The notes beneath the pieces are model-generated. The model ran no database searches. It saw nothing but the letters and a program-made list of their open reading frames with translations, and was not told the DNA's origin. A stretch of DNA of 6,373 nt from an uncultured Eubacteriales bacterium (GTDB lineage: Bacteria > Bacillota > Clostridia > Christensenellales > Borkfalkiaceae), in NCBI GenBank assembly GCA_900556195.1, contig USOJ01000066.1, forward strand, positions 1 to 6,373, written 5' to 3'. The translations under genes and the position numbers were made by a program. This document shows positions 1 to 5,004 of the stretch, one piece after another. Position 1 is the first letter of the stretch; each line of letters begins with the position of its first letter.

Positions 1-1087
1 AATATTTTCCGAATAGCATCATTTGCGAAGCAGCGCTTTCGCTTCCGAATTCGAACGACGAAAGCATCTGCGCTTTCGCTCTTAAAAGTTCGTTTTCGCC
101 TACGCCGTCTTTTTGTAACTCTTTCAGAACCGCGAATATCGCGTCGTACGCTTTATTGACGTTTTCTTTATTAAGTCCGGCGTAAACGGCTAAACTGCCC
201 GTATTTCTGTAACCCGACGGATACGAATATACGGTGTAACACAGCCCTAACTTTTCCCTTACCGTCTGAAATAATCGACTGCTCATCCCCGAACCGAGCG
301 CGACGTTCATAACCGCCGCTTCGTTGTTGAGTTCGTCATCGTATTTTACGCACGAAAACCCAAGCGCAAGATGTAACTGCTCGATTTCTTTATTTTTAGC
401 GATTCTTCCGTGCAGATTTTTATCGGTAGAAATTATCAGACCGTCCGATTTGCTTGTAGAAATATAAGGCGCGATATACTTTGAGACGAGTATATCTGCT
501 TCTTCTATCGTTACGTTACCGGCAAAAGACACTACTACGTTATCTGCGTTGTAATAGGCTTTTCTATACGCTTCGATATACGATCTATCGAATTTCGTAA
601 TATTTTCTTTACTGCCGAGAATAGTTCTTCCTAATCCGTCGTTACCGAAATACGCCAAAGACAGAGTATCCAGACAAACGTCTTCGGGCGTGTCTTCCGA
701 CATGTTTATTTCTTCGATAACCACTCCTTTTTCACGGTTTAATTCGTCTTCGTCATAAACCGAGTTAAGGAACATATCGGAAAGGAGATCAACGCTTCGT
801 TCCAACACCGATTTCGTAGATTTGACGTAATAACAAGTCATTTCTTTCGAAGTGAACGCGTTTACTTGCGACCCTACGTCGTCAAACGCTTCCGAAAGAG
901 TACGGGAATTAAATCTCTTAGTCCCCTTAAACGTCGTATGCTCTATAAAATGAGATATCCCGTTATTATCGGCGTTTTCAAGGCAACTGCCCGCCCCGAC
1001 CAATATTCCGACGCTGACAGAACGTAAAGACGGCATATTTTCGACGATAAGTCTTAATCCGCCCGCATATTTTTTAACCTGCGCCAT
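1..1087 (-). CDS. M16 family zinc peptidase (MlpA/processing-protease-like), 3' end cut by window edge
   Basis: The visible 362 residues translate without a stop and match the pitrilysin/insulinase (M16B) family, whose members cleave short or unfolded peptides. The inverted zinc motif HFIEH lies at residues 46-50 (His46 and His50 zinc ligands, Glu49 catalytic base). The third ligand follows in EKGVVIEEI (Glu119 and Glu126, the expected spacing). The second M16 domain shows the conserved GMSSRLFQTVREKLGLCYTVYSY-type block around residues 267-289. Family members are usually about 410-430 residues, so some 50-60 residues are missing past position 1. The ATG at 1087-1085 is the only reasonable start: an in-frame TAG lies two codons upstream and the next ATG is Met18. 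It overlaps the end of the deacetylase-like gene by 14 nt and has only a weak ribosome binding site, so translation is probably coupled. In Bacillus subtilis the M16 gene mlpA (ymxG) also directly follows ylxY, which supports an MlpA-like assignment by context. No signal peptide is visible, so it is probably cytosolic. Confidence 0.93.
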   Translation of the reverse strand, partial: MAQVKKYAGGLRLIVENMPSLRSVSVGILVGAGSCLENADNNGISHFIEHTTFKGTKRFNSRTLSEAFDDVGSQVNAFTSKEMTCYYVKSTKSVLERSVDLLSDMFLNSVYDEDELNREKGVVIEEINMSEDTPEDVCLDTLSLAYFGNDGLGRTILGSKENITKFDRSYIEAYRKAYYNADNVVVSFAGNVTIEEADILVSKYIAPYISTSKSDGLIISTDKNLHGRIAKNKEIEQLHLALGFSCVKYDDELNNEAAVMNVALGSGMSSRLFQTVREKLGLCYTVYSYPSGYRNTGSLAVYAGLNKENVNKAYDAIFAVLKELQKDGVGENELLRAKAQMLSSFEFGSESAASQMMLFGKY

Positions 1088-1799
1088 TTTCTATACACTC
1101 GCTTACCGTTACGGCGGTAAGTCCTCCCTTTTCGTAATAATCTAAAATTTTCGGCAATGCTTCAAGCGTGTGCTTTTTAGGGTGCATCAATATCATATCC
1201 CCTCCGCAAACGTTTTTCGTTGCCCTGTTTATTATAGTTTTGATATCTTTATCCCGCCAGTCGATAGTGTCTTTGCTCCACATTATCGTTTTGTAACCCA
1301 TACTTTCGGCAACTTTTAACGTGGTTGCCGAATAAGAGCCCGACGGCGGCGCGAATAATTTTACGTCGTATCCCGTCAACCGACGAATAAGATTGTCCGT
1401 TGCGGTCATTTCTTCACGGTTTTGAGATTCGTTGAGTTTCGCGTGATCTCTGTGGAAATATCCGTGGCTGCCTAATTCGTGTCCGTCTTCGAGAATTTTC
1501 AAAAGCAATTCGCCGTTGTCGTCCGCCCAACAACCGCCTACGAAAAAAGTCGCTTTTGCCCCTTTTTCTTTGAGAACGGATAACATTTCTTCAACGACTT
1601 CCGACCCCTCGTACACGTTTATCATTATCGCAACTTTATGCGAATTTCTGTTGCCGTTATAGTACGGAGCGTAACTTTTTCCGTCCGTTTTCAGCGCGAC
1701 GTCGCCTTTAAGAAAGCATATCGCCGTTATCGCGACGGCAATAAAGCAAAGTATAACGCCAGAAACCACATTGACGGTTCTCTTCTCTATTTTCTTCAA
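1074..1799 (-). CDS. YlxY/PdaB-like polysaccharide deacetylase family protein, membrane anchored, likely catalytically altered
   Basis: This 241-residue protein has an N-terminal membrane anchor (about residues 9-30) and an extracytoplasmic NodB-homology domain (about 54-235). The fold motifs are visible in order. The zinc-binding H-x3-H is His112-GYF-His116. FAPPSG at 149-154 stands for the usual FRPPYG, with the Arg replaced by Ala. WSKDTIDW spans 174-181, and LMH (204-206) holds the last conserved His. The first motif, normally TFDD, reads MINV at 59-62, so both Asp positions (catalytic base and metal ligand) are Asn61 and Val62. Loss of these Asp residues is, to my knowledge, shared by the sporulation-associated YlxY group, so true deacetylase activity is doubtful. 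The start is TTG at 1799-1797, chosen because AAGAGG lies 8 nt upstream; the nearby ATG at 1804 is out of frame and meets a stop after one codon. The gene overlaps the M16 gene by 14 nt. The same gene pair occurs in Bacillus (ylxY-mlpA). Family assignment is firm; the exact role is not known. Confidence 0.9.
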   Translation of the reverse strand: MKKIEKRTVNVVSGVILCFIAVAITAICFLKGDVALKTDGKSYAPYYNGNRNSHKVAIMINVYEGSEVVEEMLSVLKEKGAKATFFVGGCWADDNGELLLKILEDGHELGSHGYFHRDHAKLNESQNREEMTATDNLIRRLTGYDVKLFAPPSGSYSATTLKVAESMGYKTIMWSKDTIDWRDKDIKTIINRATKNVCGGDMILMHPKKHTLEALPKILDYYEKGGLTAVTVSECIENGAG

Positions 1800-1802
1800 A
1801 AC

Positions 1803-1844
1803 ATAAACCTCTTATACAATTATATTATCGTAAAAGAGGTTTAT
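1803..1844. repeat. 11-bp perfect inverted repeat spanning promoter and ribosome binding site
   Basis: ATAAACCTCTT (1803-1813) and AAGAGGTTTAT (1834-1844) are exact reverse complements separated by 20 nt. The right arm sits in the -35/-10 spacer of the minus-strand promoter; the left arm contains the ribosome binding site of the deacetylase-like gene. The arm centres are 31 bp apart, about three helical turns, so the repeat could be a two-site operator. Alternatively, in RNA reading through from the pseudo-ATPase gene, it could fold and cover the ribosome binding site. No U-run follows, so it does not look like an intrinsic terminator. Confidence 0.75.
1808..1813 (-). promoter_or_regulatory. 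Ribosome binding site AAGAGG deciding a TTG start
   Basis: AAGAGG reads on the minus strand, 8 nt before the TTG at 1799. It selects TTG over the out-of-frame ATG at 1804, which opens only ATG TTT TGA. The site lies wholly within one arm of the inverted repeat at 1803-1844. Confidence 0.8.
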
Positions 1845-1850
1845 TGACAA
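1822..1850 (-). promoter_or_regulatory. Sigma-A-type promoter for the deacetylase-like/M16 gene pair
   Basis: The minus strand reads TTGTCA (1850-1845), a 17-nt spacer and TAATAT (1827-1822), a near-consensus vegetative promoter. Transcription would begin at about 1815-1816, leaving a leader of about 16 nt with the AAGAGG ribosome binding site. The promoter lies inside the 60-nt gap after the pseudo-ATPase gene, so the downstream pair can be expressed independently of the upstream genes. Confidence 0.7.
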
Positions 1851-1860
1851 CGAATAAAAT

Positions 1861-3552
1861 TTATGCGGGATCGGTTAAATTCGTCGCGGCAGAGAAAAAC
1901 GCTATTAAGTCCGTCGCTATGCAACATAAAATCGGTAGCCATATATATTTACCTTTTAAGGCAAATAAAACGACTCCGCTTACTATTGCCGCCGCTTTTA
2001 GTATGGCGGTAAATAAAGTTATAAACTTCTTCTTTTTTACCGTTCTCCCGGCAATTTTAACCGCAACGGGAATCTGTCTTACGTCGCGACCGCTGACGGT
2101 CAATCCGTTTTGATATACTTTATTGCCTCCTGCCGATACGCATGCGCCGTCAAGCAATTTGATCGTTTCCGCGTCGTACTCGCTGTCGCCGACGTACATC
2201 GCGTTCGATTTTTTAACGTAGTCCGCCTTATATTTCGGCGACGCTCCGGCAATCGCTTTGTCAAGACCGAGTTTCTCTTTCATTGCGTTCACTACGGATA
2301 CTTTATCGGCGCTGAGAAGCGACGAAGTCATACCGATATCGTCGGTTAATTCTTTTATTTCGCCCTTAACGTTGACTTTATCAATTCGATTATAGTTGAT
2401 TTTACCGATTACCGAGCCTTCTTTCGCAACGTAAATTACAGACTCTGCGCTATCGTCTTCTACCGAAATATCGAAGACGGATTTAAGCAATTTTTTATTG
2501 CCCGCCACGTACCGTTCACCGTTAAAATCTGCGGTAACTCCTAACGTTTCGAGCCGTTTTACGTTTTCGAAAGGAATAACGTCCAAAGTAATTCCGTTGT
2601 TTTTTGCATACACGGAAATCGCCGATTTTATATACTCGTCGATATCGTTTTCAAGCGAATAAAGTACCGAGAGTACTTTTTCGGCGTTCGTAGAATCGAC
2701 GGAATTTATCGTAAGACTTTTATCGGTCAATACGCCTGCCCCGTCGAATGCGATTTCGGTAGCCGCAGAAAATTTGTCAATCGCCGCAAACGAGCCGAAG
2801 GTGGCCGCGTATTTATCGGCAGCCATAAATCCTGCGATATAATTGAGCGTTGAAAACACGCAAACCGAAGATAATTGCCACAACGATATTACTATCGCGC
2901 CGCAGATAAGCCATTTATCTTTAAGGGCGTCTACGTAGCCGTTCTTTGCAAATATCGGGGGTATAAACGTCAATACGAGTCCGATAACGATACCTGCGAT
3001 ACCGAAAATCAATTTGAATTTTTTTTCGTAAACTCTTGAATCAGGAGTTTCTTCGAGTATCGTTTTAAGATTTTCCGCTCTCACTTCGAGCGATTTTTTA
3101 ATTTCGTCGTCGGTTTCGTAGCCCGCCGCGATTGAAAGTTTTTCCGATTTGTTCAACGCGATATATTCGAACGCTTTTTTAGAAAGAGCGACCAAAGTAT
3201 ATGCTATAATTATAAGGCACGCATATTGCCCGTAACCCGAATACAGCAAAACGAGAGAACCGGCAATAACGGCAATTTCTTCGATGATTACTTCTTTTTT
3301 CGATAGTTTTACGATTACCGAATAAAGTATTTCGTACCCAGACACGACAAACGAAATAGTATAAAGCCAACGGGTAACGTCGTCTTTATCTCTTATAAAA
3401 GAGCAAACGATTAAAAGTATTGCCGACAGTACGGTAACTATCGAATGTTCGATCACTTCGCTCTTTTTTTCTGAAACGAGCGAAACGTCGTTAGTTATTT
3501 CGTTTTCTTCGGCCGAGACCTTTTTGTTTTTCTTACTCATTATATTACCCAT
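1861..3552 (-). CDS. Degenerate P1B-type (heavy-metal) P-type ATPase homolog; probable pseudo-ATPase membrane protein
   Basis: This intact 563-residue frame has P1B-ATPase topology. A charged N-terminus (1-35) carries no CxxC metal domain. About eight hydrophobic spans follow, near 37-54, 63-82, 90-107, 109-123, 181-201, 214-241, 509-531 and 535-556. A soluble P/N region lies at about 242-505. Clear family echoes include AFDGAGVLT (268-276) where pumps have AFDKTGTLT, VAGNKKLL (349-356) in the nucleotide domain, LLSADK (412-417) for the MLTGDN block, SPKYK (438-442) for the PxxK block, and VGDSEYDA (454-461) for VGDGxNDA. Key parts are missing: the roughly 100-residue actuator domain with TGE is reduced to a short linker (about 138-165), the CPC metal site is gone, and HP is Glu306-Tyr307. 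It is not a decayed gene, since the frame is open throughout. Metal pumping is therefore unlikely; function unknown. The ATG at 3552 overlaps the aminopeptidase gene by 13 nt. The ATG at 3540 (Met5), which overlaps the stop as TAATG, is at least as likely a start; neither has a well-spaced ribosome binding site, suggesting coupling. Confidence 0.85.
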   Translation of the reverse strand: MGNIMSKKNKKVSAEENEITNDVSLVSEKKSEVIEHSIVTVLSAILLIVCSFIRDKDDVTRWLYTISFVVSGYEILYSVIVKLSKKEVIIEEIAVIAGSLVLLYSGYGQYACLIIIAYTLVALSKKAFEYIALNKSEKLSIAAGYETDDEIKKSLEVRAENLKTILEETPDSRVYEKKFKLIFGIAGIVIGLVLTFIPPIFAKNGYVDALKDKWLICGAIVISLWQLSSVCVFSTLNYIAGFMAADKYAATFGSFAAIDKFSAATEIAFDGAGVLTDKSLTINSVDSTNAEKVLSVLYSLENDIDEYIKSAISVYAKNNGITLDVIPFENVKRLETLGVTADFNGERYVAGNKKLLKSVFDISVEDDSAESVIYVAKEGSVIGKINYNRIDKVNVKGEIKELTDDIGMTSSLLSADKVSVVNAMKEKLGLDKAIAGASPKYKADYVKKSNAMYVGDSEYDAETIKLLDGACVSAGGNKVYQNGLTVSGRDVRQIPVAVKIAGRTVKKKKFITLFTAILKAAAIVSGVVLFALKGKYIWLPILCCIATDLIAFFSAATNLTDPA

Positions 3553-4772
3553 TCCCCGTTTTCAAAGATTTTAAGAGTTTTACCGTCTTCGGTCGTTGCC
3601 GTGATTTCAAGGTCGTTCGTTCCGACCATAAAATCGACGTGTTCGAGCGAAGAATTTAAGCCGTGTTCGGCAAGTTCTTCTTTGTTCATATCTCCGCCGC
3701 CCCGAAGGCAGGTCGGATAACAATCGCCTATCGCAAAATGACAACTCGCATTTTCGTCGAATAAAGTTTCGTAAAACATCGTTTCGAGATTTCTGATAGG
3801 AGAATTATATCCTACGAGCGCGATTTCGCCTAAATAATGCGACCCCTCGTCGGTTTCTACAATAGTTTTAAGGTTATCGTAGCCCTGCTCTGCTCCATAG
3901 TCAACGATTCTGCCGTTCTTGAACTCAAACCAGAATTTATCTATAATCTGACCGTTTCTGCAAAGCGGCAACGCTGCGACGATTTTCCCGTTCACCGCAT
4001 TTCTGTCGGGACACGAAAAAACTTCTTCGGTAGGCATGTTTGCCGTGAAATAAATACCGTCGAGTTCGCCCTTTTCCGCTCCGCCACAGAAAATATAACC
4101 TTTCGGCATTCCGACCGTAACGTCCGTTCCGAGCGAGTTTTTATAGTGAAAAGCAACGATTTTAGCGTTATTCAGAGTTTCGCAACGACGCGTAATACGT
4201 TCCTGATGCTCTTTCCACGCTTCAATCGGATTATCATAGTCAAGACGAACGGTCTTTTTTATATATTCCCACTGCTTTTTTAACGCTTCGTTTGCATTAA
4301 GCGAAGGGAACATCTTTTTTGCCCACGCCTTGTTTGGGTAAGCGATAATGCACCAGCGGAGTTTATTAGACCCGGTATAATCTCTGAATTTTTCCAACGC
4401 CTTTCCTCTCGCTCTTCTGAAAATCGCGACCTTTTCGGGATTTATGCCTTTAAGACATTCCGGGTCTTCGGAAAAAATATTGAGATAAGCGATTTTTTCT
4501 TCTATATAAGAATCGCTTCTTACCTTAACCCATTCGGGAACTTTAGCAAGTTCTTTCTTCGAACGATATTTGTAGTTAAGTTTACTGACGATTTCGTCCG
4601 TCCACTGAACTTCTACGTTTCTTGCGCCCGCTTTATACGCTTGTTTAACGACTATTTCAACGAATTTCTGCGCAGAAACAGGGGCGTTTACGACGAGCAT
4701 CTCGCCTTTTTGCAGATTTACGCCTACTTTTATGGCAAGTTCGGCATACTTTAACAACGATTTATTATCCAT
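3540..4772 (-). CDS. M29 family aminopeptidase (AmpS/PepS/AmpT-like)
   Basis: This 410-residue protein is full length for the M29 family of cytosolic metallo-aminopeptidases, which remove N-terminal residues from peptides using two divalent metals. The expected blocks are all present: NMPTEEVFSCPDRNAVNG (245-262, ligand Glu250), EGSHYLGEIALV (309-320, Glu316), LFDENASCHFAIGDCYP (337-353, His345 and the conserved Tyr352) and LEHVDFMVGT (376-385, His378 and Asp380). There is no signal peptide. The ATG start at 4772 has AAAAGGAA upstream with 6 nt of spacing, and a promoter lies about 30 nt further up. The gene is first in a leftward operon and its TAA overlaps the start of the degenerate P-type ATPase gene. 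All metal ligands are intact, so it should be active; peptide turnover is the likely role. Whether it acts with the membrane protein is unknown. Confidence 0.95.
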   Translation of the reverse strand: MDNKSLLKYAELAIKVGVNLQKGEMLVVNAPVSAQKFVEIVVKQAYKAGARNVEVQWTDEIVSKLNYKYRSKKELAKVPEWVKVRSDSYIEEKIAYLNIFSEDPECLKGINPEKVAIFRRARGKALEKFRDYTGSNKLRWCIIAYPNKAWAKKMFPSLNANEALKKQWEYIKKTVRLDYDNPIEAWKEHQERITRRCETLNNAKIVAFHYKNSLGTDVTVGMPKGYIFCGGAEKGELDGIYFTANMPTEEVFSCPDRNAVNGKIVAALPLCRNGQIIDKFWFEFKNGRIVDYGAEQGYDNLKTIVETDEGSHYLGEIALVGYNSPIRNLETMFYETLFDENASCHFAIGDCYPTCLRGGGDMNKEELAEHGLNSSLEHVDFMVGTNDLEITATTEDGKTLKIFENGEWVI

Positions 4773-4801
4773 AATCCGTTCCTTTTCGTTTTATATAACC
4801 G

Positions 4802-4830
4802 ATTATATATCAAAAGGCAAAAAAAGTCAA
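4802..4830 (-). promoter_or_regulatory. Sigma-A-type promoter for the aminopeptidase/pseudo-ATPase operon
   Basis: The minus strand reads TTGACT (4830-4825), a 17-nt spacer and TATAAT (4807-4802). The predicted start of transcription is near 4795, giving a leader of about 22 nt containing AAAAGGAA before the ATG at 4772. Confidence 0.75.
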
Positions 4831-4920
4831 TTTAATGCATAAAAATACCGAGATTTTTTAACTTAAACGAGCGTATAAATTATTATTATAAGTTTTGACG
4901 ATTTAATCACATTTATAATC

Positions 4921-4949
4921 TTGAAATTTAAGAAATAATATGATATAAT
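4921..4949 (+). promoter_or_regulatory. Sigma-A-type promoter with extended -10 for the cation ATPase
   Basis: TTGAAA (4921-4926), 17 nt, then TATAAT (4944-4949), preceded by TGA at 4941-4943 (extended -10 TGn). Transcription would begin near 4956, giving a leader of about 49 nt that ends with AAAGGAG (4992-4998), 6 nt before the ATG at 5005. The 232-nt region between the two divergent genes otherwise holds only AT-rich sequence; I see no riboswitch or terminator in it. Confidence 0.8.
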
Positions 4950-4959
4950 CTCATTATAT
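4943..4959. repeat. 7-bp inverted repeat over -10 box and start site
   Basis: ATATAAT (4943-4949) and ATTATAT (4953-4959) are exact reverse complements around a 3-nt centre. The repeat covers the -10 box and predicted start site of the plus-strand promoter, so it could be an operator. Being made only of A and T in an AT-rich gap, it may be chance. Confidence 0.35.
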
Positions 4960-5004
4960 ATAAAGAACAATCAATCGGATAAACAGCCGTTAAAGGAGAG
5001 TTAT

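Noticed and set aside
1796..1804. ATG TTT TGA as a leader mini-ORF before the deacetylase-like gene
   Set aside because: A single sense codon; more simply an accidental ATG beside the true TTG start.
1803..1844. Inverted repeat as an intrinsic terminator of the pseudo-ATPase gene
   Set aside because: The loop is 20 nt, the stem is AT-rich and no U-tract follows on the minus strand; overlap with promoter and ribosome binding site fits regulation better.
1638..1847. 69-codon plus-strand frame running through the promoter gap
   Set aside because: Antisense to the start of the deacetylase-like gene, and low-complexity near its end.
1844..2349. Plus-strand reading frames at 1844-2113 and 2110-2349
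   Set aside because: They are antisense to the well-supported pseudo-ATPase gene, have no family features, and are explained as shadow frames.
1861..3552. Degenerate ATPase as a decaying pseudogene or sequencing artefact
   Set aside because: The frame is uninterrupted over 563 codons, the codon usage matches its neighbours, and the losses are domain-level and motif-specific rather than frameshifts.
3837..4283. 148-codon plus-strand frame inside the aminopeptidase gene
   Set aside because: Antisense to a gene with all M29 metal ligands intact; its translation shows no recognisable domain.
4895..4919. Second plus-strand promoter: TTGACG (4895) with TATAAT (4914)
   Set aside because: The spacer is only 13 nt, too short for a sigma-A promoter; the pair at 4921/4944 has the correct 17 nt and an extended -10.
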